Origin: JACCTU01 sp963809175
GTDB taxonomy: Bacteria > Actinomycetota > Thermoleophilia > Gaiellales > Gaiellaceae
DNA length: 64,000 nt
Assembly: GCA_963809175.1 (NCBI GenBank)
Contig: CAWEIK010000003.1
Span: 806,001 to 870,000, forward strand
Direction of reading: 5' to 3'
Shown here: one piece after another, positions 46,383 to 53,552 of the stretch
Layout: each line of letters starts with the position of its first letter
Position numbering within the stretch: the first letter of the stretch is position 1
Translations under genes and position numbers: made by a program
The notes under the pieces: model-generated
The model's database searches: none
The model's input: the letters and a program-made list of their open reading frames with translations, nothing else
Told to the model about the DNA's origin: nothing

Positions 46383-47115
46383 CGCGCACCGTCAACACCG
46401 GGATTCCGGTGCGCGGCGTCTGCGGCGTCAGCTCGCTGACGAGCACGTAGCGGTCGCCGCGGTAGATGGACCGGACGAACTCGACGGTCTTGCCGTCGGC
46501 GGAGCGGCTCGTCCGCTCGAAGAGGAAGGCCGGTGAGTGCAACGGAACGCCGAGCGCCTCCGACTCCTCCTCGTTGGTCACCGTCGGCTCGATCTGCTGG
46601 ACGCCGCCCGCGATCGTGATCCCGTAGCGCTCCGACAGCAGCTCGTAGAACGACTGCGTCTCGAGGTCTTTCCCGGTCAAGCCGGGCACGAGCCTGCTCG
46701 GCACGTGCAGCGTCTCGATCGCCATCGTCTCGCCGTCCGCAAGCCGAAGTCGCTTTGCGACCATGGTCGGCTCGGAGGGCGACACGTTGAGGAAACGCCC
46801 GAGCCTCGCCCCGGCCGCGACGGTCTTGAGCTCGATCGTGCGGCTCGTCGGCCGCATGCCGCGGCGCCGCATGTCCTCGGTGAACGAGGTCATCGTCAGC
46901 TCCTGGGCGATCTTCGGCTCGCTGACGTAGGTTCCGCTGCCCCGGCGGCGCACGAGATGCCCCTCGCGAACGAGCTCGTCGAGGGCGGCGCGCACCGTCA
47001 GGCGGGAGACGCCGAAGTCGAGGCTCAGCTGCCGCTCCGAGGGGATCGACTCGCCGATCGTGAGCGGCTCGATCAGCTCGAGGACCTTGTCGCGCGTCTC
47101 GATCTGCTTGGTCAC
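46363..47115 (-). CDS. GntR/HutC-family regulator (DasR/NagR-like)
   Basis: About 250 residues. The winged helix reads GESIPSERQLSLDFGVSRLTVRAALDELVREGHLVRRRGSGTYVSEPK; the C-terminal UTRA domain (about 85-245) contains EPTMVAKRLRLADGETMAIETLHVPSRLVPGL and FLFERTSRSADGKTVEFVRSIYRGDRYVLVSEL. UTRA domains of this group bind GlcNAc-6-P or GlcN-6-P. I take the GTG at 47115; an in-frame TTG at 47127 exists. It heads the amino-sugar cluster and its own promoter carries the TGGTC-type operators. Confidence 0.92.
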   Translation of the reverse strand: MTKQIETRDKVLELIEPLTIGESIPSERQLSLDFGVSRLTVRAALDELVREGHLVRRRGSGTYVSEPKIAQELTMTSFTEDMRRRGMRPTSRTIELKTVAAGARLGRFLNVSPSEPTMVAKRLRLADGETMAIETLHVPSRLVPGLTGKDLETQSFYELLSERYGITIAGGVQQIEPTVTNEEESEALGVPLHSPAFLFERTSRSADGKTVEFVRSIYRGDRYVLVSELTPQTPRTGIPVLTVRDDGRGH

Positions 47116-47120
47116 CCTGA

Positions 47121-47140
47121 CTGCCAAGTGGTCAGTGCCT
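47121..47140. promoter_or_regulatory. GntR operator half-palindrome next to the start codon (site C)
   Basis: CCAAGTGGTCAGTGCC directly upstream of the gntR start shares AAGTGGTCA with site D 65 bp away. The right half (GTGCC) is degenerate. Confidence 0.5.
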
Positions 47141-47168
47141 CTCCGAGCGCGAGCTCATCGTGTTCGGG

Positions 47169-47203
47169 ATCGTACAGGGCTGGGCGGCAAGTGGTCAATA
47201 CCA
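47169..47203 (-). promoter_or_regulatory. gntR promoter with embedded operator (site D)
   Basis: On the minus strand TTGACC (47198-47193), 18-bp spacer, TACGAT (47174-47169). The -35 lies inside the palindrome TGGTCAATACCA (47192-47203, TGGT-N4-ACCA), so the regulator should repress its own gene. The same palindrome lies about 40 bp in front of the rightward gene at 47241. Confidence 0.7.
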
Positions 47204-47240
47204 ACACGGTGAAAAGAGTGGTCCGGTACGGTCGCCGACC

Positions 47241-48257
47241 GTGGCCGAGCGCGTCCTGACGACGCGGGAGCTGAACCGGGCGCTGCTCGCCCGGCAGCTG
47301 CTCCTGGAGCGCGTGCGGCTGCCGATTCCGCGCGTGCTCGAGCGGATCGGCGGGATCCAGAACCAGTACGCGCCGAACGGGTACATCCGGCTCTGGTCGT
47401 CGATCGAGGGGTTCGAGCGCGACGACCTGACGCGAGCGCTCGCGAGGCGGAGCGTGATCCAGGGGACGCTGATGCGCGAGACGATCCACCTCGTCTCCCG
47501 GCGCGACTATCCGCTCTTCGCCGCCGGGATTCGCCGCTCCGGCCGGGAGTGGCGCCTGCGAGTCGACAAGCTCGCCGACGACCGTGAGCTCGCCGCGGCT
47601 GCACGGCAGCTCGCGCGCCACCTGCGGGGACGGACGATCTCGCGCAAGGAGCTCGGCGCTTTCCCCGCTGGAGTCGGGCACTGGGTCGGCCTCGTCCGCG
47701 TGCCTCCGTGCGGCACGTGGGAGCAGCGCGGCGCGCACACGTACGGGCTCGCCGAGGAGTGGGTCGGCCCACTCGAAGCCACCGAGGCCGACGGCATCGA
47801 GCAACTGGCGCGCCGCTACCTCGGCGCGTTCGGGCCGGCTGCGCCGAAGGACATCTCGAGCTGGTCGAAGATCCCGCCGAAGCGACTCGCGCCCGTGCTC
47901 GAGCGGATGCAGCTGCGCCGCTTCCGGGACGAGGCCGGCAAGGAGCTCCTCGACCTCCCCCGCGCGCCGCTCCCCGACCCCGAGACGCCCGCGCCCGTGC
48001 GGTTCCTGCCGACCTGGGACGCGATGCTCCTCGTGCACGCGCGCCGAACGCTCGTCCTCCCCGAGGCCTACCGAGAGCGGATCTTCCACGTGAGGGCCCC
48101 GCACTCGTTCCCGACCTTCCTCGTCGACGGCCAGGTCGCGGGAACGTGGCGACACGAGGACGGCAGGATCAGGCTCGAACCGTTCGCCCGGCTCCCGCGC
48201 GGTGTCCGCGCCGAGCTCGAGGACGAGGCCGAGCGCCTCGCTGCCTTCCACGCGTGA
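47241..48257 (+). CDS. AlkZ/YcaQ-like winged-helix protein (HTH_42 family)
   Basis: 338 residues. The family pattern is clear: TRELNRALLARQLLLER, RIGGIQNQYAPNGYIRLWSSIEGFERDDLTRAL, VIQGTLMRETIHLVSRRDYPLF, and at the end LPTWDAMLLVHARRTLVLPEAYRERIF and FPTFLVDGQVAGTWRHE. YcaQ/AlkZ glycosylases remove DNA crosslinks or azinomycin-type adducts and use a Q-x-D or Q-x-Q motif; here QNQ is present at about residue 40. The GTG start has TACGGT 8 nt upstream. It is divergent from gntR and not obviously related to amino sugars. Confidence 0.85.
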   Translation: MAERVLTTRELNRALLARQLLLERVRLPIPRVLERIGGIQNQYAPNGYIRLWSSIEGFERDDLTRALARRSVIQGTLMRETIHLVSRRDYPLFAAGIRRSGREWRLRVDKLADDRELAAAARQLARHLRGRTISRKELGAFPAGVGHWVGLVRVPPCGTWEQRGAHTYGLAEEWVGPLEATEADGIEQLARRYLGAFGPAAPKDISSWSKIPPKRLAPVLERMQLRRFRDEAGKELLDLPRAPLPDPETPAPVRFLPTWDAMLLVHARRTLVLPEAYRERIFHVRAPHSFPTFLVDGQVAGTWRHEDGRIRLEPFARLPRGVRAELEDEAERLAAFHA

Positions 48258-48266
48258 GAACCGTCG

Positions 48267-48680
48267 TCAGGCGGGCTGCGCCGACGCTCTGAGCCGCAGG
48301 AGCGCGAGTGCGGCGAGCACTGTGGTCACTGCGTCGCTCGCGAGGCACCAGTCGCAGAGCGCGCCGATCACGACCACCTGGACGACGAGGAGGTAGACGC
48401 CGAACGCGCACGCCGCGAGCACGACGACCGCACCGCTGACGCGGGCGAGCTCCCCGCGCGCGAGCGCCGCCGCGAGCAGCACGAGATACGCGCCGAGCCC
48501 GAGCGCAGCGACCGGCACACCGAACAGCTCGGAATACGGCGAGCTCTGGACGGTCTCGCAGCCTCCGCTCGTGCAGGAGAGCGTGGCACCGGCTACCCGC
48601 ACGGAGAGCAGGTACGCCGTGATTCCGACGCCGATGACCGCGAGCGCCGCCGACGCGATCCGGTACGACCGTTCGCTCAC
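48267..48680 (-). CDS. Vitamin K epoxide reductase (VKOR) family protein
   Basis: 137 residues with four membrane helices. The loop cysteines are in LSCTSGGCETVQSS and the active CxxC is CDWC in VVVIGALCDWCLASDAV. Bacterial VKOR re-oxidises DsbA-type proteins with quinone. The GTG at 48680 overlaps the stop of the DsbA-like gene by 4 nt, so the two would act as a pair. Confidence 0.92.
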   Translation of the reverse strand: MSERSYRIASAALAVIGVGITAYLLSVRVAGATLSCTSGGCETVQSSPYSELFGVPVAALGLGAYLVLLAAALARGELARVSGAVVVLAACAFGVYLLVVQVVVIGALCDWCLASDAVTTVLAALALLRLRASAQPA

Positions 48681-49360
48681 GGACGAAGCAGCGCGTCGAT
48701 GGCCGGCGTGATGCCCTCCGGCCCGAGCGAACGCAGCTTCACGAGCTCGAGCGCGCCGCCGGTTCGGCCGAGCTGAAACGACGGTGTGCCCTGCACTCCC
48801 GCGGCGTTGGCCGCAGTCTGAGCCTTCCGGAGCTCTGCGGTCACCCATGACTCACTTCGGGCGCTGCGCAGGCGATCACCGTCGAGACCGGCCTCTGTCG
48901 CGACCTCGCCGACGAGGTCGTCCGTGACCCAGCCGGCGTTCTCGGTGCCCTGTCGAACGTAGAAGCCCGCGACGACGTCCCAGAGCCGACCTTCACGGCC
49001 GGCGGCGAGGACAGTGCGAAGCGCGGTGTCGGAGTCGGGGCCGATGAACGCCAGCCCGTGAAAGACGATCCGAAGCTTCCCCGTGCGCACGTAGTCGGAG
49101 ACGAGGACGGGGAAGGTCCGCACGGCCCACTCCGCGCAGTACGGGCACTGCAGGTCGACGTACTCGACGAGCGTGACGGGCGCGTCCGGATCTCCGAGCA
49201 CGATCCCACGCTGCGGAATCCCGGCCAGCGAGCTGTGGGTTGCGTGCACGACGGCGGGTTTGACCTCGTTGTCCCGCGCACCGAGTTGGCTCGTCGCGAT
49301 GAGCGCGACGGTGAGCGCCGCCGCGCCGATCAGGACGAGGAGGACTCGCCTCGTCGTCAT
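48677..49360 (-). CDS. DsbA-like thioredoxin-fold oxidoreductase
   Basis: 227 residues. One N-terminal membrane anchor (VLLVLIGAAALTVALIATSQL), then a DsbA/DSBA-type thioredoxin domain with VTLVEYVDLQCPYCAEWAVRTFP (CxxC = CPYC) and the cis-proline GVQGTPSFQLG. It forms disulfides outside the membrane together with the VKOR encoded next to it. The ATG shares bases with the stop of the NirK-like gene (TGATG). Confidence 0.93.
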   Translation of the reverse strand: MTTRRVLLVLIGAAALTVALIATSQLGARDNEVKPAVVHATHSSLAGIPQRGIVLGDPDAPVTLVEYVDLQCPYCAEWAVRTFPVLVSDYVRTGKLRIVFHGLAFIGPDSDTALRTVLAAGREGRLWDVVAGFYVRQGTENAGWVTDDLVGEVATEAGLDGDRLRSARSESWVTAELRKAQTAANAAGVQGTPSFQLGRTGGALELVKLRSLGPEGITPAIDALLRP

Positions 49361-50445
49361 CAGTGGCTCATCGTGCCGGCGACCTTGCCGACCTTCAGGA
49401 GCCCGACCTGGCCGAGGTCGACGTGCGCGAACGCGTGGCTGACGAACGGGTAGAGACCCGGCTCGTCGATCTTCACGTCGAAGACCGCGCCGCCGCCGGC
49501 GGGAACGCCGACCGTCTGCACGTTGCGCTGGAACTGCGTCATGTCTCCGTTCACCCAGGCGCGGTCGAAGAGCGTGCCGACGACGTGAAAGTTCGTGTCG
49601 AGCGTCGGGCCTGCTGCGAGAACCCAGAAACGCACGGTGTCTCCCGGGTCGGCGGTCAGCGGATGCGTGACGTACTGGTTCGCGTAGCCGTTGAAGGTCG
49701 TCCAGTCGGGTGCGGTCGCGCGCGCCTTCGCCATGTCGAGGCTCGCGGGCTCCTCGATGCCGGCGCCGTTCAGATACCACTCGCTCGCGACGAGCACGTA
49801 CTCGCGGTCGGCCTTCGGCAGAGCCTTTGCGGGGCTGACGACGATCGCGCCGTACATGCCGTTCGCGATGTGCGCGAGCACGGGCTTCGTGCCGCAGTGG
49901 TACATGAAGACACCGGGGTCGTTCGCCTTGAAGCGGAACGTGAACGACTCGCCCGGGTCGACGTCCTTGAACGCGACGTTCGGCGCGATGCGCGCGGCGT
50001 GGAAGTCGATCGAGTGCGGGATCGCCCCGCCGTTCGTCAGGGTCATCTCGACCGTCTGCCCCTCGCGCACGTGCACGACCGGGCCGGGAGCTCCGTGACC
50101 GTCGAACGCCCACGTGTTGTAGGTCACTCCGGGTGCGATCTGGACGGCCATGTCCTTCAGCGTCATGTGGACCCGCACGAGGTCGCCGGACTGGAGCGCC
50201 GGCAGGGTCGCGTCGTACGCCTTGTGCGCCTTCGCCAGCTCGTCGGCGTTCTCCGGGACCTCGCCGACGAAGCTCGCGAGCGGGAGGGCGACGTTGTGGT
50301 CGTGGGCGGCTGCCGGGGCGGCCGCGGACTGGTCGGTCTCGTCCCGCGAGGCCGCCATCGAGTCGAGCGAGAACATGACTGCTCCAATCGCGGCAAAGAC
50401 CGCGACGAGAACGAGCCCGACTCCGAACACTCCCTTGAACACCAT
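49360..50445 (-). CDS. NirK-like two-domain copper protein (copper nitrite reductase family)
   Basis: 361 residues. Membrane anchor or signal (GVFGVGLVLVAVFAAIGAVMF), then two cupredoxin domains. GAIPHSIDFHAARIAP holds type 1 and type 2 histidines; FMYHCGTKPVLAHIANGMYG supplies the Cys-His-Met type 1 set; the second domain has DTNFHVVGTLFDRAWV and VSHAFAHVDLGQVG. Such enzymes reduce nitrite to NO, or act as multicopper oxidases. ATG at 50445 after GGAGGAG; the in-frame ATG at 50475 lacks a ribosome-binding site. It leads a unit with DsbA-like and VKOR genes. Confidence 0.85.
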   Translation of the reverse strand: MVFKGVFGVGLVLVAVFAAIGAVMFSLDSMAASRDETDQSAAAPAAAHDHNVALPLASFVGEVPENADELAKAHKAYDATLPALQSGDLVRVHMTLKDMAVQIAPGVTYNTWAFDGHGAPGPVVHVREGQTVEMTLTNGGAIPHSIDFHAARIAPNVAFKDVDPGESFTFRFKANDPGVFMYHCGTKPVLAHIANGMYGAIVVSPAKALPKADREYVLVASEWYLNGAGIEEPASLDMAKARATAPDWTTFNGYANQYVTHPLTADPGDTVRFWVLAAGPTLDTNFHVVGTLFDRAWVNGDMTQFQRNVQTVGVPAGGGAVFDVKIDEPGLYPFVSHAFAHVDLGQVGLLKVGKVAGTMSH

Positions 50446-50516
50446 CGCGCGACTCCTCCTCCAGTTCGATTGCACTCAACGTACGAGGCGGCACTGGAAG
50501 CCGAATCGGGTCCGAT

Positions 50517-50533
50517 CCGCAGTCGGTCTGCGG
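50517..50533. promoter_or_regulatory. Palindrome CCGCAG-N5-CTGCGG upstream of the NirK-like gene
   Basis: Perfect 6-bp arms (50517-50522, 50528-50533) in the divergent region between the NirK-like gene and the membrane protein gene. A candidate operator; the binder is unknown. Confidence 0.4.
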
Positions 50534-50551
50534 AAATCCCGCAACGACGCT

Positions 50552-50606
50552 GCGGCGCCCTGCCGATGGCGCGGAGGCTCACCCGGCCGACACTGGCAAC
50601 CACAGG
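50552..50606 (+). promoter_or_regulatory. Shared promoter element, copy 1
   Basis: GCGGCGCC, then GCCGATGGCGCG (50562) and CGGCCGA-C-ACTG, with exactly 30 bp from GCCGATGGCGCG to ACTG. The same blocks with the same 30-bp spacing occur upstream of the alcohol dehydrogenase (copy 2). It lies 27 bp before the start of the membrane protein at 50633. The GGCCGA units recall the boxes bound by DevR/OsdR-type regulators. Confidence 0.6.
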
Positions 50607-50632
50607 AATGGAATCACGACAAAGGAGTCGCC

Positions 50633-51214
50633 ATGACCCGCAAGTTCTTCGAATACGGTGGCTGGATCGCCGGTGCCGTGCTGATCGCCTTCGGCATCGT
50701 CGCGATCACAATGGGCGTGAACGGCCGCAACGAGGTCCGTAGCTCGCTCGCAGCCCAGCAGATCACCGCCGGCGACGACGCCGCGGAGATCACGAACGGC
50801 AAGCTCCAGAACGGTGCCCTGATCAACACCGGGGCGAAGGCACGGGAATTCGCCAAGGTGATGGAGTTCCACACTCTCGAGGCGACGGAAGGCAAGCGGT
50901 ATGCCGAGATGGGCCGCTTCCTGACCCCGACCGGTTCGGACACGAGCGACGAAGCTCTGGCCGCGAAGACGCCGGACGGACGCCCCGTGGAGAACGGGCT
51001 CCGGAACATGTGGGTGACTGAGACCGCCCTGACGACTGCGCTCAACATGTCGTTCATGGCGGAGCAGCTCTCGCTGTTCGGGATCGTCACGGGCATTGCG
51101 CTACTCCTCACGGGCATCGGGTTCCTGGTGCTCGCCGCCGGTGGCGCGCTTCGCAAGCAGGAGGCAATCACTCGTCAGGTTGCGCCGCAGAAGACGGCTG
51201 TGGCCATCAGCTGA
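50633..51214 (+). CDS. Membrane protein of unknown function, two membrane helices
   Basis: 193 residues. Helix 1 YGGWIAGAVLIAFGIVAITMGVNG near the N-terminus, an outside domain of about 100 residues (KAREFAKVMEFHTLEATEGKRYAEMGRFLTP), helix 2 LSLFGIVTGIALLLTGIGFLVLAAGGA. I do not recognise the family by function. ATG at 50633 after AAAGGAG. Its promoter region carries copy 1 of the element shared with the alcohol dehydrogenase, so it is probably in the same regulon. Confidence 0.8.
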   Translation: MTRKFFEYGGWIAGAVLIAFGIVAITMGVNGRNEVRSSLAAQQITAGDDAAEITNGKLQNGALINTGAKAREFAKVMEFHTLEATEGKRYAEMGRFLTPTGSDTSDEALAAKTPDGRPVENGLRNMWVTETALTTALNMSFMAEQLSLFGIVTGIALLLTGIGFLVLAAGGALRKQEAITRQVAPQKTAVAIS

Positions 51215-51282
51215 GCGGCGACTCCGCTCGCGACCGAAGGGCGGCTCCGGCCGCCCTTCGTCGTTCTCCGGATAATGGCGCC

Positions 51283-52902
51283 GTGGAGAAGCGCTTCCGC
51301 GCGCTGGTCAAGGCAGGCATCGCCGTCAGCAGCGAGCTCTCGCTGGATGCGGTGCTTCAGCGCATCACCGAGGCGGCGGCGGAGCTGACCGACGCTCGCT
51401 ACGCCGCGCTCGGGGTGATCGATCCGGCGGGAACGGGGCTCGAGCGCTTCCTCGTCACCGGCATCGACGCGGACGCCGAGGAGCTGATCGGCGAGCGGCC
51501 ACGCGGGCGCGGCATCCTCGGCGTGCTGATCCGCGACGCCAAGCCGCTTCGCCTTGCCAATCTCTCCGAGCATCCGGACTCGACGGGCTTCCCGCCGAAC
51601 CACCCTCCGATGACGAGCTTCCTCGGCGTGCCGATCGTGCTCCGCGGCGTCGCCTACGGAAACCTGTATCTGACCGAGAAGCGCGGCGGAGAGTTCACCG
51701 AGGACGACGTCGACGTGATCACGCTGCTCGCGGCGCAAGCCGCGGTCGCCGTCGAGAACGCGCGCCTGTACGAGTCGGCGACGCGCTGGTCCCGGCAGCT
51801 CGAGTCGCTGATCGAGGTCGGCAACACGCTCTCGGGCGTGATCGAGCTGCCGCGCGTGCTGCAGCTCGTGGCCGACCGGCTCCAGGACCTGATCGACGCC
51901 GAGAACGTCTTCATCGCGTTTCCGAGCGGCGACCGGCTCGTCGTGCAGGCCGCGGCAGGCGCCGGCGCGGAGCGGCTCGTCGGAAACGAGGTGCCCGACA
52001 CCTCGAAGAGCGCGCGGATCCTCGAGCGCAGGCGAAGCGAACGCGTCGACTCGCTGCTCGACGACCCCGAGGTCGACCAGGAGTTCGCGCGGCAGGTCGG
52101 AGCGTCGACCGGGCTCTACGTGCCGCTGCTCGTTCGCGGGGAGCCGATCGGGATCGTCGTCGCCCACAACAAGTCCGGGCTCGACAAGCGGTTCACGCAG
52201 GACGACCTCAGGCTTGCCGAGGCGTTCGCGACGCGCGCCGCAGTGGCCGCCGACCTCTCCACGCGTGTCGCCCGCGCCGCGGTCGCCCGCGTCGTCGACG
52301 CGCAGGAGCTCGAGCGCACGCGACTCGCGCGCGAGCTCCACGACGAGACCGGGCAGGCGCTGACGTCCGCCTTGCTCGGCCTCGGCGCGATCGAGGAGGC
52401 GAAGGACCCGGAGCAGCTCCGCGAGGCGACGGCGCGACTGCGTCAGCAGCTCGTCGACACGCTGCACGACGTCAGGCGGCTCGCGGTCGAGCTGCGACCG
52501 AAGGCGCTCGACGACTTCGGGCTCGTGCCCGCGCTCGAGCGACTCACGCACACGTTCGCGGAGCAGACGTCGATCCCGGTGGAGCTCGAGGCCGTGCTCG
52601 GCGCGGAGCGGCTTCCGCAGCCGGTCGAGACCGCGCTCTATCGCATCGTCCAGGAAGCGCTCACGAACGTGATCAAGCACTCGCGCGCGTCGCGCGTCAG
52701 CGTGCTCGTGACGCGCAAGCCGAACACGGTCGCCGCTGTGATCGAGGACGACGGCGTGGGTTTCGACGCCGAGGACGTGCGCGACGGCGGTCTAGGGTTG
52801 CTCGGGATGCGCGAGCGAATCGCCCTGCTCGACGGACGACTGGACATCGAGTCCTCGTCCGGCGGTGGGACGTCCATCGTCGTCGAGGTGCCGATCCCCT
52901 GA
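51283..52902 (+). CDS. devS: DevS/DosT-like GAF-GAF histidine kinase
   Basis: 539 residues. GAF 1 (about 20-165) carries HPDSTGFPPNHPPMTSFLGVPIVLRG, very like the heme-binding GAF-A of DevS/DosT; GAF 2 (about 185-330) follows; then HisKA_3 with LARELHDETGQALTSALLGL (phospho-His) and an HATPase with IVQEALTNVIKHSRASRVSV (N box) and GGLGLLGMRERIALLDGRL (G box). By analogy it senses O2, NO or CO, or redox state. No membrane helix. GTG start with GATAAT 6 nt upstream. Its TGA overlaps the ATG of the response regulator. Confidence 0.92.
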   Translation: MEKRFRALVKAGIAVSSELSLDAVLQRITEAAAELTDARYAALGVIDPAGTGLERFLVTGIDADAEELIGERPRGRGILGVLIRDAKPLRLANLSEHPDSTGFPPNHPPMTSFLGVPIVLRGVAYGNLYLTEKRGGEFTEDDVDVITLLAAQAAVAVENARLYESATRWSRQLESLIEVGNTLSGVIELPRVLQLVADRLQDLIDAENVFIAFPSGDRLVVQAAAGAGAERLVGNEVPDTSKSARILERRRSERVDSLLDDPEVDQEFARQVGASTGLYVPLLVRGEPIGIVVAHNKSGLDKRFTQDDLRLAEAFATRAAVAADLSTRVARAAVARVVDAQELERTRLARELHDETGQALTSALLGLGAIEEAKDPEQLREATARLRQQLVDTLHDVRRLAVELRPKALDDFGLVPALERLTHTFAEQTSIPVELEAVLGAERLPQPVETALYRIVQEALTNVIKHSRASRVSVLVTRKPNTVAAVIEDDGVGFDAEDVRDGGLGLLGMRERIALLDGRLDIESSSGGGTSIVVEVPIP

Positions 52903-53549
52903 TGCCGATCCGGGTCATCGTCGTCGACGATCACGCGGTCGTCCGCTCCGGGCTCCGGCGAGTGCTCGAGGCGGAGGCGGACATCGAGGTCGTCGCCGAG
53001 GCAGGGGGCGTCCGCGAAGCGGTGTTCGAAGCCCGCGCGCAGAAGCCCGACGTGGTCGTGATGGACGTCGTGATGCCCGGGCCGAGCGGGATCGAAGGCA
53101 CGCCGCTCGTCCTCCACGAGGCTCCCGACGCGAAGGTGCTCATCCTCTCGATGCAGGACGACCCTCACTACGTCCGCGAAGCCTTCGCGGCCGGCGCGAG
53201 CGGCTACGTCCTGAAGGAAGCGGCGGACGCCGACCTCGTCGCGGCCGTGCGGCAGGTCGCCGAGGGCAACCGGTACCTCCACCCCGCCCTCGGTGCGCGG
53301 CTGATGGACTCAGAGGCGCGCGAGCGCGAGGAAGAAGCAGCCGACCCGCTCTCCGAGCGCGAGCACGAGGTGCTCAGGCTGCTCGCGCTCGGCCACACGA
53401 ACCAGGAGATCGCGAAGCTGCTCTTCGTCTCGGTGCGGACGGCCGAGTCGCACCGGGCGCACATCATGCAGAAGCTCCACCTCGCGACCCGAGCCGAGCT
53501 CGTTCGCTACGCGCTCGCGCACGGGCTGCTGGACGAAGACGCGGGGTGA
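52902..53549 (+). CDS. devR: NarL/DevR-family response regulator
   Basis: 215 residues. Receiver domain (1-120) with IVVDDH acidic pair, phospho-acceptor Asp in VVVMDVVMPG and Lys in GYVLKEA; C-terminal LuxR-type helix-turn-helix LSEREHEVLRLLALGHTNQEIAKLLFVSVRTAESHRAHIMQKL. It is the cognate regulator of the kinase, joined by a TGATG stop/start. Likely target: the shared promoter element at 50552 and 56255. Confidence 0.93.
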   Translation: MPIRVIVVDDHAVVRSGLRRVLEAEADIEVVAEAGGVREAVFEARAQKPDVVVMDVVMPGPSGIEGTPLVLHEAPDAKVLILSMQDDPHYVREAFAAGASGYVLKEAADADLVAAVRQVAEGNRYLHPALGARLMDSEAREREEEAADPLSEREHEVLRLLALGHTNQEIAKLLFVSVRTAESHRAHIMQKLHLATRAELVRYALAHGLLDEDAG

Positions 53550-53552
53550 CGG

